Origin: Frateuria defendens
GTDB taxonomy: Bacteria; Pseudomonadota; Gammaproteobacteria; Xanthomonadales; Rhodanobacteraceae
DNA: 64,000 nucleotides
Direction of reading: 5' to 3'
Assembly (NCBI RefSeq): GCF_001182895.1
Contig: NZ_LFQR01000049.1
Coordinates: forward strand, 1-64,000
Shown here one piece after another: positions 26,011-36,144 of the stretch (the stretch's first letter is position 1; each line of letters opens with the position of its first letter). Both the position numbers and the translations under genes were made by a program. A model generated the notes under the pieces. That model had not been told where the DNA came from and did not search any database. It was given only the letters and a program-made list of their open reading frames with translations.

Positions 26011-26606
26011 CGCTGGTATTTCCAGTTGCGCTGCTTGCCTTCGGCCAGCCATTCCAGCGTGGTGGCGAGGCGCTTGTGGCGGGTGGCTTCGGTCTTCGCC
26101 TCGTCCAGCCATCCGGCGTACTCGCGCTGCGCGCTGGCGCTGAAGCCCGTCCAGGTTCGGCGCGCGACGGCATGCGCCTGCTTCGCCAGTGCCGTGGCGA
26201 GATCTGCGGGTAGCTCGGGCGGCGGCCTGGGCGCGGCCTCGGGGCGGCTGCGCTTCACGCCCGCTTCGTTGAGCGCCATGGCTTTGCGGATGTATGCCTC
26301 GAACTGCTTGTCCGACGGCAGGTCGGCCAGCGCCGTGAGGCGGCCGAACTGACCCATCGCGCCGTCCACACCTTCGCCCACCACCTGCTCGTGCAGCCAG
26401 AAGCCGAGCGCGCAGTGCCGCTTGAAGGCGGCGATGGAGCACATCATCGCGCCCCGGTAGCCGAAGTGCGGGAAGCCCCACTTGGTGCTCTCCTCCACTT
26501 CGGGGCAGGCCGCGTGCACCCGCGCGCGCACGTGTTCGAGGATCGGCTGCGCGAACGGCGCGGCCTTGGCGATGTAGGCGTCGATGCGCGGGTCGCGGCT
26601 GGGCAT
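26007..26606 (-). CDS. YdeI/OmpD-associated family protein (DUF1801-like)
   Basis: 199 residues. The N-terminus DPRIDAYIAKAAPFAQPILE and the block STKWGFPHFGYRGAMMCSIAAF match the DUF1801/YdeI fold, an iron-chaperone-like (Fdx/YdhG-type) domain; the C-terminal half has the family's basic helical region ending in EWLAEGKQRNWKY. No enzymatic function is established. The ATG at 26606 gives the family N-terminus; an in-frame GTG at 26618 would overlap the upstream stop by 4 bp like the other junctions in this operon and cannot be excluded. Confidence 0.83.
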   Translation of the reverse strand: MPSRDPRIDAYIAKAAPFAQPILEHVRARVHAACPEVEESTKWGFPHFGYRGAMMCSIAAFKRHCALGFWLHEQVVGEGVDGAMGQFGRLTALADLPSDKQFEAYIRKAMALNEAGVKRSRPEAAPRPPPELPADLATALAKQAHAVARRTWTGFSASAQREYAGWLDEAKTEATRHKRLATTLEWLAEGKQRNWKYQR

Positions 26607-26614
26607 GGCAGCGC

Positions 26615-27103
26615 TCACAGCTCGCGGATGAACCAGCGGTCGCAGCCGTGGTGGCCGGTGCCGCCCATCGGTTCGCACAGCGTGGTGAAGCCGCTGCGCC
26701 GGTACAGCGCCTGCGCGGCGTCCATGCCGGTCAAGGTCTCCAGGTAGCAGCGGCGGAAGCCGAAGCCGCGGGCGGCGTCGAGACAGCGCTGCATCATCGC
26801 CGCGCCGGCGCCCAGGCCGCGCGCCTGGGGCAGGAAGTACATCTTGCGCAGCTCGCACACGTCGGCCTCGCCGCCGTCCAGCGGCGCCACGCCGGCGCCG
26901 CCGATCACCGCGCCCTCGCGCTCCACCACGAAGTAGGCGCGGCGCGGCTGCGCGTAGGCGGCGGACATGCCGTCCACCTCCGGGTCGTGGAGGGCGAAGC
27001 CGGGGCCGTCGGCGCCGAACTCGGGCATCACGGCGCGGATGATGGCGGCGACGGCTTCGTCGTCGCGCGGTTCGATGGGGCGGATCAGGTAGGTGTCGCT
27101 CAT
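26615..27103 (-). CDS. GNAT family N-acetyltransferase
   Basis: 162 residues with N-terminal RPIEPRDDEAVAAIIRAVM and the acetyl-CoA loop QARGLGAGAAMMQRCLDAAR (near residues 97-115), then CYLETLTGMDAAQALYRRSG. Similar to ElaA/PhnO-type uncharacterised acetyltransferases. Its ATG overlaps the stop of the amidohydrolase gene by 4 bp. The C-terminal GGTGHHGCDRWFIREL is typical of the group that includes HHGxxxRW motifs. Confidence 0.87.
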   Translation of the reverse strand: MSDTYLIRPIEPRDDEAVAAIIRAVMPEFGADGPGFALHDPEVDGMSAAYAQPRRAYFVVEREGAVIGGAGVAPLDGGEADVCELRKMYFLPQARGLGAGAAMMQRCLDAARGFGFRRCYLETLTGMDAAQALYRRSGFTTLCEPMGGTGHHGCDRWFIREL

Positions 27104-28416
27104 GGCTGGGTGTCGGGGGTGCGGTAGGGCACGCCGTCCTTCATCACGAAGACGGGGTGCGCGAGGTCGTCGATGTGCGCGGCCGGATCGCCGGCGAAGG
27201 CGGCGAGGTCGGCGCGCAGGCCGGGCGCGATGGCGCCGAAGCGGCCCTGCTGGCGCAGGATGCGCGCGGCCACGTCGGTGGCGGCATGCAGCGCCTGCGT
27301 TGGCGTCATGCCATCGGCCACCATCGCCGCCGGTTCGCGCCAGTTGGCGCCGTGCGCGAACACGCCCACGTCGCTGCCGTTGCCGATCAGCACGCCGAGC
27401 CCGAGCGCGATGCGGAAGGCCTGCGCCGCCTCGCGCATGCGCGCGGTGGGGGCGTCGCCGGGGCGGTAGTGTTCGAAGTATTCGGCGGTGGATGCGACCG
27501 CGGTGAGCGTGGGCTGGTAGGCGGTGCCGCGCTGCTTCATCAGGCGGAAGGTGGCCTCGCCGGCGCCGTAGCCGTGCTCGATGCTGTCCACGCCGGCTTC
27601 CACCGCCATGCGCACGCCGGCGTCGCTGGCCGCGTGCGCGGCGACCGGGCGGCCGAGCAGGTGGGCGGTGTCCACGATGGCCTTCAGCTCGGCCGGCGTG
27701 AAGGTGGGCGCGGTGGCGCCGTCCGGGCCCACGCGGTAGTCGGCGTAGAGCTTGATCCAGTCCGCGCCGCGCGCGGCCTGCTCGCGCACCGCGACCATCG
27801 CCGCGTCCGCGCCGCTCACCTCCTGCGCGCCGCCGGGCAGGTCGAGGTCGGGGCGGAAGCCGCGCGGGCCGGGCCCGTAGCTGGCGGTGGCGACGATGGC
27901 GCGGGTGGCCACGAACAGGCGCGGGCCGGGGATCAGGCCCTCGTCGATGGCGTGCTTCACCGACACGTCGGCATAGCCGGCGCCTTCGGTGCCGAGGTCG
28001 CGCAGGGTGGTGAAGCCGGCCAGCAGGGTGTCGCGCGCGTGCTTCGCCGCTTCCAGCGTGCGGTAGTCCTGCGGCTCCTTCAGCACCTGGTCGTTCCACA
28101 GCGTCTCGTTGTACGGATGCAGGAACAGGTGCGCGTGCAGGTCGATCAGGCCGGGCGTGAGCGTGGCGCCGCGCAGGGTGACGCGGTGCGCGCCGGCGGG
28201 CACGACGATGCTGGCGGCCGGGCCGACCGCTGCAATGGCGCCCTCATGCACCAGTACCGCCCAGCCGTTGTGCGCGGCGTCGCCGTCGGCGGTCCATACG
28301 CGGTCGGGGAGGAGCAGCCAGTCGCCCTTGGCGGTGTCGGCCGCGGCGGGCAGGGCGGCGGGCAGGAGCAGCGCGAAGGCCGCACAGCACAAGCGTTTCA
28401 ACAGAACCGACCGCAT
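27100..28416 (-). CDS. Exported imidazolonepropionase-like amidohydrolase
   Basis: 438 residues with a signal peptide (about 1-26, ending PAAA) and a full amidohydrolase superfamily fold: LIDLHAHLF supplies the first two metal histidines, WIKLYADYR the carbamylated lysine position, AAHAASD and IEHGYG the next histidines, and GNGSDVGVF the catalytic Asp. This set matches the Xaa-Pro dipeptidase/prolidase-like and Sgx9260-type amidohydrolases that act on dipeptides or N-acyl amino acids in the periplasm. It heads the overlapping operon with three acetyltransferases. Substrate is inference. Confidence 0.87.
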   Translation of the reverse strand: MRSVLLKRLCCAAFALLLPAALPAAADTAKGDWLLLPDRVWTADGDAAHNGWAVLVHEGAIAAVGPAASIVVPAGAHRVTLRGATLTPGLIDLHAHLFLHPYNETLWNDQVLKEPQDYRTLEAAKHARDTLLAGFTTLRDLGTEGAGYADVSVKHAIDEGLIPGPRLFVATRAIVATASYGPGPRGFRPDLDLPGGAQEVSGADAAMVAVREQAARGADWIKLYADYRVGPDGATAPTFTPAELKAIVDTAHLLGRPVAAHAASDAGVRMAVEAGVDSIEHGYGAGEATFRLMKQRGTAYQPTLTAVASTAEYFEHYRPGDAPTARMREAAQAFRIALGLGVLIGNGSDVGVFAHGANWREPAAMVADGMTPTQALHAATDVAARILRQQGRFGAIAPGLRADLAAFAGDPAAHIDDLAHPVFVMKDGVPYRTPDTQP

Positions 28417-28515
28417 CGCCTCGCTTCCCCACCGATCAAGGGACGATCATAGCGGGTGCGGCGGGCCGGAACGGAAGGCCGGGAACGGAAGATGCGCCGG
28501 CGGGCGCATCCGCGC

Positions 28516-29418
28516 CTACGCCGCGCTGCGCGCCTTGGTGACCCGGCTCGCCGTGTCCTTGCCGAGCTGGGCGGCGAGCCAGGCGCCGGTGGCGACCAGC
28601 TTGTCCAGGTCGATGCCGGTATGAAGGCCCATGCCGTGCAGCATGTACACCACGTCCTCGCTGGCCACGTTGCCGGTGGCGCCCTTGGCGTAGGGGCAGC
28701 CGCCGGTGCCGGAGACGGCGCTGTCTACCACGCGCACGCCTTCCTCCAGGCAGGCCAGGATGTTCGCCAGCGCCTGGCCGTAGGTGTCGTGGAAGTGCAC
28801 GGCGAGCGCGCGCAGCGGCACCTCCTGCGCCACTGCGTGCAGCATGGCCCGCGCCCTGGTCGGCGTGCCCACGCCGATGGTGTCGCCAAGGGAGACTTCG
28901 TAGCAGCCCAGCTCGTGCAGGCGCCGCGCCACGCGCACCACGTCGGCCACCGGCACCTCGCCCTGGTAGGGGCAGCCGAGCACGGTGGAGACATAGCCGC
29001 GCACCGGCACGCCGTCGACCCTGGCGCGTTCGAGCACCGACGCGAAGCGCTCGATGGATTCGTCGATGGAGGTGTTGACGTTGCGGCGGTTGAACGCCTC
29101 GGAGGCCGCGGTGAACACCGCGACCTCGCCGGCGCCCGCCGCACGGGCGCGCGCGTAGCCTTGCAGGTTGGGTACCAGCACCGGGTAGCTCACGCCCCTG
29201 GCCTTGCGGATGCCTGCGTACACCTCGGCCGCGTCGGCCAGCTGCGGCACCCACTTGGGGCTGACGAAGCTGGTGGCCTCGATGGTGGCGAGGCCGGTGT
29301 CGGAGAGGCGGTCGATCAGCGCGATCTTGGTCGCCGTGGGTACGATGGCCGACTCGTTCTGCAGGCCGTCGCGCGGGCCGACTTCGACGATGCGGACGTG
29401 GTCGGTTGCGGTATTCAT
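28516..29418 (-). CDS. mvaB: Hydroxymethylglutaryl-CoA lyase
   Basis: 300-residue TIM-barrel lyase cleaving HMG-CoA to acetoacetate and acetyl-CoA, the last step of leucine degradation. GPRDGLQN (residues 14-21) gives the metal and catalytic Asp/Arg/Gln, H208/H210 lie in AVHFHDTYG, and the signature SGTGGCPYAKGATGN contains the catalytic C241. The ATG overlaps the stop of the upstream membrane-protein gene by 4 bp, tying it to the mcc alpha transcript. Confidence 0.95.
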   Translation of the reverse strand: MNTATDHVRIVEVGPRDGLQNESAIVPTATKIALIDRLSDTGLATIEATSFVSPKWVPQLADAAEVYAGIRKARGVSYPVLVPNLQGYARARAAGAGEVAVFTAASEAFNRRNVNTSIDESIERFASVLERARVDGVPVRGYVSTVLGCPYQGEVPVADVVRVARRLHELGCYEVSLGDTIGVGTPTRARAMLHAVAQEVPLRALAVHFHDTYGQALANILACLEEGVRVVDSAVSGTGGCPYAKGATGNVASEDVVYMLHGMGLHTGIDLDKLVATGAWLAAQLGKDTASRVTKARSAA

Positions 29419-29854
29419 GCGGCGGCGTTCCGGTGTGGCGGCGGGGCCTGGCCGGCCGTTGCGAGGGCGTGGCGATGATCCGCGACCTTGCCGGCCAGGA
29501 TGATCGAGCCGAGCGCGATGCCGCCGAGCACGCTGAAGCTCACGGTTTGCAGGAACTCCCTGCGGCCCCGGTGCGCGATCCGGCGAAAGCGCCGGCGGGT
29601 GAACTTGAACGTGCTGGCCACGGCATAGAGACAGGCCAGGCCGAACAACCCCCAGAAGGCCAGGCTCGCCTGCGCCGGGTTGCCGAAGGTCGCCGGGTCG
29701 TAGAAGAACGAGCCCGCAAGCAGGATGAAGCCGGGTGGCAAGGTGTGGTTGCGCACCAGCTCCAGCCAGTCGCCGAGCAGCGTGTCCAGGGTGTCGGTGG
29801 CCGCAGGGCCGCCAGCGCTTTGTGCGGCCTCGGCGGCAGGGGTGGTCATGAGGG

Positions 29855-29858
<4 letters not shown>
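29415..29858 (-). CDS. Small membrane protein between mcc alpha and HMG-CoA lyase
   Basis: 147 residues with three likely transmembrane segments (about 42-54, 64-82 and 108-124) and a basic cytoplasmic loop TRRRFRRIAHRGRREF. I do not recognise the family. It overlaps both neighbours by 4 bp (ATGA at each end), so it is cotranslated with the leucine-degradation enzymes, which suggests a linked, perhaps transport or anchoring, role. Confidence 0.7.
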
Positions 29859-31867
<2,009 letters not shown>

Positions 31868-32020
31868 GCTTGGGTTCCCGGCTGTCCGTGTCGATGCAAA
31901 GCCTGCGACGCTAGCAGATCGCCGCGCCGCGGCCGATGCGCAGCGCAACAGAAGGCATCGCTGCGCGCAAGCCTGGGGCCCGGTTCGCGCTCTTCGCGGC
32001 ATGGTCATCCATGCCCTTGT

Positions 32021-32085
32021 GGAGCGCGCTTGCGCGCGACAAGCTCGCACGGCGGTAACGCCGCGGTCGCGCGCAAGCGCGCTCC
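32021..32085. repeat. REP-like element, perfect 20-bp inverted repeat
   Basis: GGAGCGCGCTTGCGCGCGAC at 32021-32040 is exactly repeated in inverted orientation at 32066-32085, with a small inner stem (GCGGTAACGCCGC) in the spacer. A closely related copy lies at 38303-38381. This is the common Xanthomonadales/Pseudomonadales repetitive extragenic palindrome type, between the cupin and carboxylase alpha genes. Confidence 0.88.
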
Positions 32086-32094
32086 TTATGGTGT

Positions 32095-32613
32095 TTACTC
32101 GCCGTCCCAGTAGCCGACCGATTCGCCGTTGCGTCCCACCATGCGAAAGCTCTGCGGCTTGCCGTCGGCATCCGGTCCGAACTCGCCCGCCACGGCATAC
32201 TTGTTCGAGTCGGGGTATTCGCAGATCTCCGGCGACACCGTGGTGCTCACGGCGAGGTAGCGCAGCTCCGCCTCGCCGGTGTTGACGATCTGGTGCGCGC
32301 TCTCCGGGCCGCCGGGCGGGCAGGCGATGATGTCGCCGGCGCGGATCGGATGGCGCGCCTCGCCGATGCGCACCTCGCCCTGGCCTTCGAGCACGAAGAA
32401 CATCTCCTCGTTGACGCGGTGGTTGTGGAACGGGAACGCCCGCTTGCCGGGCGGCAGCGCGGTGAGGTTGTAGCCGAGCTTCTGCGCGCCGAGCTGCGGC
32501 GAGATGCGGCCCATGCGGGCCTCGAAGCGCTCGGCTGCGGGGCCGGTGGGGCCGTAGCCGGGCGGTGGGGGCTGCAGTTCGACGTCGGCGATGTTGAGGA
32601 TGCGGCGGGTCAT
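32095..32613 (-). CDS. Cupin domain protein
   Basis: 172-residue single cupin. The first metal motif is seen in FPFHNHRVNEEMFFVLEGQG (two His, one Glu) and the second in CPPGGPESAHQIVNTG (His). Such proteins are common near acyl-CoA catabolic genes but lack an assigned reaction. The ATG at 32613 has GGAG upstream. It lies between the hydratase and carboxylase alpha genes of the leucine pathway, probably within the same transcript. Confidence 0.83.
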   Translation of the reverse strand: MTRRILNIADVELQPPPPGYGPTGPAAERFEARMGRISPQLGAQKLGYNLTALPPGKRAFPFHNHRVNEEMFFVLEGQGEVRIGEARHPIRAGDIIACPPGGPESAHQIVNTGEAELRYLAVSTTVSPEICEYPDSNKYAVAGEFGPDADGKPQSFRMVGRNGESVGYWDGE

Positions 32614-32822
32614 GGTGCGGGCTCCGCGGGTGAAGGGTCCGGACAAGCTAGCGGCGGCGTGCTGACAGCATGGCGTCAGCAGCACGGGCGGGGCGCCGGC
32701 GCGATGCTGGCGCATTGCGATGCGTAGTCATGCGGTGGTGCGGGGCGTGATGGCGGGGCGTAGCGATGCCGGTTCCCGCGTTGTCCTCCCCGTCCTGTTG
32801 CGAGGGTGCGAAGGGCGCGTTG

Positions 32823-33617
32823 CTAGGCGTCCGCTGCCCACGCCGGCGCGCGCTTGGCGAGGAAGGCGGCGAGGCCCTCCTGGCCCTCGGCCGAGACGCG
32901 CAGGCGGGCGATCAGCGCGGCGTTCTCCGCGTCGATGCGCCCGGCGGCCTCTTCGGTGGCGCCGGCCATGCGCAGCGCCAGCCGCTTGGCTTCGCTCTGC
33001 GCGAGCGGGCCGGCCTTGGCCAGTTGTGCCAGTACGACCTGCACCGCTTCGTCCAGCGCCTCGGCGGCGACCATCCAGTGCAGCAGGCCGAGGCCGAGCG
33101 CGGTCGGCGCGTCGAACAGTTCGCCGGTGAGGAACAGCCGGCGCGCCTGGCGCAGGCCGATCGCGGCGATCACGTAGGGCGAGATCGCCGCCGGCACCAG
33201 ACCCAGCTTCACCTCGGTGAGTCCGAAGCGGGCGGTGTCCGCGCCGATGGCGATGTCGCAGCAGGCCACCAGCCCCACGCCGCCGCCGTAGGCCGCGCCG
33301 TTGACGCGGGCGAGGGTGGGCTTGGGGCAGAACTGCAGGGTGCGCATGAGCTGGGCTAGGCGCAGCGCGTCGGCACGGTTTTCCTCCTCGCCCGCCGCGG
33401 CCATGCGGCGCATCCAGTTGAGGTCGGCGCCGGCGGAGAAGCTCATCCCCGCGCCGGTCAGCATCACCGCGCGCACGGCCGGATCGCGGCCGGCGTCGTC
33501 GAGCGCGGCGGTGAGTTCGGCGATCAGCGTGTCGTCGAAGGCGTTGTGCACCTCGGGCCGGTTCAGGGTGAGGACGCGCACGCGGTCGCGGTCGGCGACC
33601 TCAACACCAATAGCCAT
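32823..33617 (-). CDS. liuC: Methylglutaconyl-CoA hydratase (enoyl-CoA hydratase family)
   Basis: 264-residue crotonase-fold protein. Oxyanion-hole segments are MSFSAGADLNWM and NGAAYGGGVGLVACCDIAIG; the catalytic-region FGLTEVKLGLVPAAISPYV is typical of LiuC/AUH-like 3-methylglutaconyl-CoA hydratases (the E and the LGLVPATISPYV variant). It would hydrate 3-methylglutaconyl-CoA to HMG-CoA, between the carboxylase and lyase encoded here. It is the upstream-most member of this half of the leucine cluster; low-GC foreign-looking DNA begins directly upstream. Confidence 0.9.
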   Translation of the reverse strand: MAIGVEVADRDRVRVLTLNRPEVHNAFDDTLIAELTAALDDAGRDPAVRAVMLTGAGMSFSAGADLNWMRRMAAAGEEENRADALRLAQLMRTLQFCPKPTLARVNGAAYGGGVGLVACCDIAIGADTARFGLTEVKLGLVPAAISPYVIAAIGLRQARRLFLTGELFDAPTALGLGLLHWMVAAEALDEAVQVVLAQLAKAGPLAQSEAKRLALRMAGATEEAAGRIDAENAALIARLRVSAEGQEGLAAFLAKRAPAWAADA

Positions 33618-33840
33618 GCGTGTCTCCTCAAGCTCTAGTGGGGCAAGCCATGTATGGACGATCTTCGGGGCGCGTGCATCTTAGGCCAGTGCCGGAGTAG
33701 CTGCGAGCAGCCCAGAATTGAGTACATGAGCCAATGCGTAATCTCGGTTGTGCCTGGATGAATTGAACTGTTTGTTGCTAGCAGTGTGATGGGGCATTCG
33801 AGCATCTACATCGACCGACACTTGTGCTAACGTCAAGCCG

Positions 33841-33854
33841 CCGTCATGTGACGG
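33841..33854. promoter_or_regulatory. Palindromic site upstream of the small peptide gene
   Basis: CCGTCA TG TGACGG, a 6-bp inverted repeat with 2-bp spacer, ends 26 bases before the GTG start of the peptide gene. Its position fits an operator, or an mRNA hairpin near the ribosome-binding site. No regulator gene is adjacent. Confidence 0.4.
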
Positions 33855-33879
33855 TGTGTTCGATCAATGGAGTGACGCT

Positions 33880-34041
33880 GTGAGCCATTTCGATATGCAT
33901 GTCGAAGGAAATCTCTGCGAGATGAACCCGTTCGGGGTCGAGGTCGATGCACCGATGCCCAAGAGCGCGGCACCCCGCGTTCTTCACAAGCCCGGCTTGC
34001 CGAGTGATGCACAGGGGTATGGTCTCTACGACGGTGGTTGA
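33880..34041 (+). CDS. Small peptide, candidate RiPP-like precursor
   Basis: 53-codon gene starting with GTG, seven bases after a good GGAG site; an in-frame GTG at 33856 has no such site. The product begins MSHFDMHVEGNLCEMNPFG, is acidic in its first half and ends KPGLPSDAQGYGLYDGG with a C-terminal Gly-Gly. There is no transmembrane segment, no signal peptide and no similarity that I recognise; the YxxPxL leader motif and penultimate Thr typical of lasso-peptide leaders are absent. Two hairpins separate it from the asparagine-synthetase-like gene on the same strand, as expected if the peptide is made in excess over its modifying enzyme. Function is inference. Confidence 0.6.
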   Translation: MSHFDMHVEGNLCEMNPFGVEVDAPMPKSAAPRVLHKPGLPSDAQGYGLYDGG

Positions 34042-34098
34042 TCCATTTTGAGTATGGATCGCATGCGCCGCCTCCCTTGAGAGGCGGCGCTTAGTTTT
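34040..34098 (+). terminator. Twin hairpins between peptide gene and ligase gene (attenuator-like)
   Basis: First hairpin GATCCAT TTTGAGT ATGGATC (34040-34060) starts at the peptide stop codon. The second, GCGCCGCCTC CCTTGA GAGGCGGCGC (34065-34090), is a perfect 10-bp GC stem followed by TTAGTTTT. The second resembles a leaky intrinsic terminator, which would give more peptide mRNA than ligase mRNA. Confidence 0.75.
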
Positions 34099-34117
34099 AG
34101 GCGATGGATTGTCACGG

Positions 34118-35704
34118 ATGATTAAAGCCGATCTCGCGCTGAGCGATTTAGTACTGGATGTGACTCTACAGGGGAGCGAGCTTGTTGTCGGGGGAAGCCG
34201 ACTGACGCCTTATGCCCACCCTGCGCTTGAAACACTTCTGGTGCGCACGGAGCGGCAGTGGTTCGTGGCGGTCAGGGAGCGCGTTGCCGGGGGAGCGGTC
34301 CTGCCCTCACCTCGGGAAGTTGTGGTGGATGCAGATCATTTCGATCTGCTCTATCGCGAATGCCTAACGTGGCCCCTCGACTACGTATTGGTGGAGGTGG
34401 CGCAACTTGGAGCCAGGCTGAAGATCCGTGCGGGTGCGCTCGGTTCCGCACCCGTCTATTGCCATGTCGACAAGACAAGCGTCGCACTGTCCTGGGATAT
34501 TGCCGACCTCCTTGCCCGCACTTCGGTCCTGGATGCAGAGGTGGCTTGCCACGCCTTGCTGCTAGAGCCTATTTATGCGGCGCGGCAGCTATGCACCGGC
34601 ATCACCATGCTCACGGAGCGATCGACTCTGCACGTGGAGCCGGGACACGTTTTCTACCAGTATCCACGGCCATCAGGGCCGATCGTGCCATCGGCAACTG
34701 CGCCCAACAGCCTCGATGAGGCCGGACGGGCTTTTGGCGAGATGCTGTGGCGCGTGATCGCCAAGCGGCCGCTTGCTCCCGACCGGATGGTTGTTCAGTT
34801 GAGTGGCGGCATGGACTCAGCCGCTGTTGCCGTGGCACTGAGCAAGTCGGCTAGCCCGTTGGCCAGTCGGGGCATACTGCTTGATGGCGATTGCCGGCGA
34901 AGTCAGGTCGAACGCCGGCAGCATATCGTCGCCCGGCTTGGCTTGTTCGACGAGACTGTGGAGATGGCGGCTTATCCACCGTCCCTTGATCTTTTGCCTG
35001 GCGGGCGAAGGGAGCGGCCGCTTCGGGAGTTCTATCTAGAAGCCTTCCAGGCGTTATGGGCTGGCGCGGCGAGGCGTGGCGATCAACTTCTTTTCACGGG
35101 CGTTGGTGGTGACGAACTGTTCCTGCCATTCCGGTTCGAAGTGGATAATACGCAGGCTCCTACGCAGGCTCCTACAAGCCGGATCTATACCGACATTCGG
35201 TTGCGTGCCCAAAAGCTGTTGAGTACTCGCGCATTGAACATCATAAGGTCTCTGCGGACGTTCGATGCGCCACAGGCACCGGTTCCCGTTTCGGCCCTGT
35301 TGGCCCAGGCCAGCCATGCGCCGCATCTTCTCCAGCATGGCTTGTGGCCCGTCAATCCGCTTTGCGATCCCGTCCTGGTCGGGTTCTGCCATCGACTTCC
35401 AGCAACCTTCCGTCACGAACGTGCACCTTTGCGGCACTACCTCCAAGCCAGCCTGGGAGCTGATGTTTTCCGACTTGGATACGCCAAGGAAACCTTCGCC
35501 CGGGTCCTGCCCGAATTAATTGCGCAACAAGCCGACACCATTGCGGCTCAATTGAAGGACTGTGCCCTGGCCGACTCTGGCCTGGTCGACGGTAAGGAAG
35601 TGCTTGCTTTGCTGGATGAAGTCCGGCGAACCCGCGCGGAAGCCGCCACCGCCCCTCTGGTCAACTTTCTGTGGCTAGAGCGTTTCGTGCGGCAACTCGG
35701 CTGA
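34118..35704 (+). CDS. Asparagine-synthetase-like ATP-dependent ligase, glutaminase-inactive
   Basis: 528 residues. The C-terminal half is an Asn-synthetase/beta-lactam-synthetase-type ATP pyrophosphatase domain: P-loop SGGMDS (229-234), GVGGDELF (328-335), NPLCDPVLVGFCHRLP (413-428) and GYAKETF with K457. The N-terminal half keeps the Ntn-like layout (IRAGALGSAPVYC, VALSWDIADLL) but lacks Cys2, so it cannot take ammonia from glutamine; lasso cyclases and beta-lactam synthetases share this. It should adenylate a carboxylate for attack by an amine. The ATG at 34118 is taken; a TTG at 34109 is possible. GC is much lower than neighbours. Residues TQAPTQAPT come from a tandem 12-bp repeat near 35150. 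Neither a lasso protease nor an RRE protein is nearby. Confidence 0.78.
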   Translation: MIKADLALSDLVLDVTLQGSELVVGGSRLTPYAHPALETLLVRTERQWFVAVRERVAGGAVLPSPREVVVDADHFDLLYRECLTWPLDYVLVEVAQLGARLKIRAGALGSAPVYCHVDKTSVALSWDIADLLARTSVLDAEVACHALLLEPIYAARQLCTGITMLTERSTLHVEPGHVFYQYPRPSGPIVPSATAPNSLDEAGRAFGEMLWRVIAKRPLAPDRMVVQLSGGMDSAAVAVALSKSASPLASRGILLDGDCRRSQVERRQHIVARLGLFDETVEMAAYPPSLDLLPGGRRERPLREFYLEAFQALWAGAARRGDQLLFTGVGGDELFLPFRFEVDNTQAPTQAPTSRIYTDIRLRAQKLLSTRALNIIRSLRTFDAPQAPVPVSALLAQASHAPHLLQHGLWPVNPLCDPVLVGFCHRLPATFRHERAPLRHYLQASLGADVFRLGYAKETFARVLPELIAQQADTIAAQLKDCALADSGLVDGKEVLALLDEVRRTRAEAATAPLVNFLWLERFVRQLG

Positions 35705-35860
35705 CAACTACGTGCATTCCTTCTCCTTTCCCGAAGGCTGATCGAACGTTGCGGATGCTGGCATCGTGATCTTCCACTGTAGGCATGACTGCCCCTTGCG
35801 CGGATGACGGGCCCATCCACTTCAGGCAGGCGCGCTGCAACAAAGTGCCTCCTCCTGTAC

Positions 35861-35879
35861 AATGCGAACCATTCTTATT
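35861..35879. promoter_or_regulatory. Fur box upstream of feoA
   Basis: AATGCGAACCATTCTTATT matches the inverted-repeat Fur consensus form AATGAGAATnATTCTCATT at all but a few positions (mismatches at the 5th, 9th and 16th bases). It lies 14 bases before the feoA GTG, where bound Fe2+-Fur would block transcription. Confidence 0.8.
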
Positions 35880-35892
35880 TCGGTGGACCGCT

Positions 35893-36144
35893 GTGCGCCT
35901 GTCCGATCTGCCCAAGGGAGCCGCTGCCGTCGTGGACCGTGTGGACGATGCCCAAGCCAATGACCCGATCGCGCAACGCCTGCGCGACCTGGGCTTTGTC
36001 GCGGGCGAGCCGGTGCGGTTGGTGGCGCAGGGCCCGCTGGGTGCGGACCCGCTGTTGATCCAGATCGGCTCCACGCGCTTCGCGTTGCGTCGCAGCGAGG
36101 CGGCCCGGGTGGCGGTGCGGCTGAAAGAACAGGAGGCGGCATGA
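35893..36144 (+). CDS. feoA: Ferrous iron transport protein FeoA
   Basis: 83-residue SH3-like cytoplasmic partner of FeoB: RLSDLPKGAAAVVDRV, RLRDLGFVAGEPVRLV and FALRRSEAARVAV are the standard FeoA blocks. The likely start is GTG at 35893, which gives the family N-terminus; upstream in-frame sequence runs through the Fur box and is not coding. The stop overlaps the feoB ATG by 4 bp. Confidence 0.92.
   Translation: MRLSDLPKGAAAVVDRVDDAQANDPIAQRLRDLGFVAGEPVRLVAQGPLGADPLLIQIGSTRFALRRSEAARVAVRLKEQEAA

Noticed and set aside
33880-34041. Classical lasso peptide precursor
   Set aside because: No YxxPxL leader motif or Thr(-2), no suitable Gly/Ala/Ser/Cys start with Asp/Glu at ring position 7-9 and a usable tail, and no lasso protease or leader-binding gene nearby.
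35661-35790. Minus-strand short frame (MPTVEDHDASIRNV...) overlapping the ligase 3' end
   Set aside because: It overlaps the conserved end of the plus-strand gene, and nothing on the minus strand upstream supports a promoter. Treated as chance.
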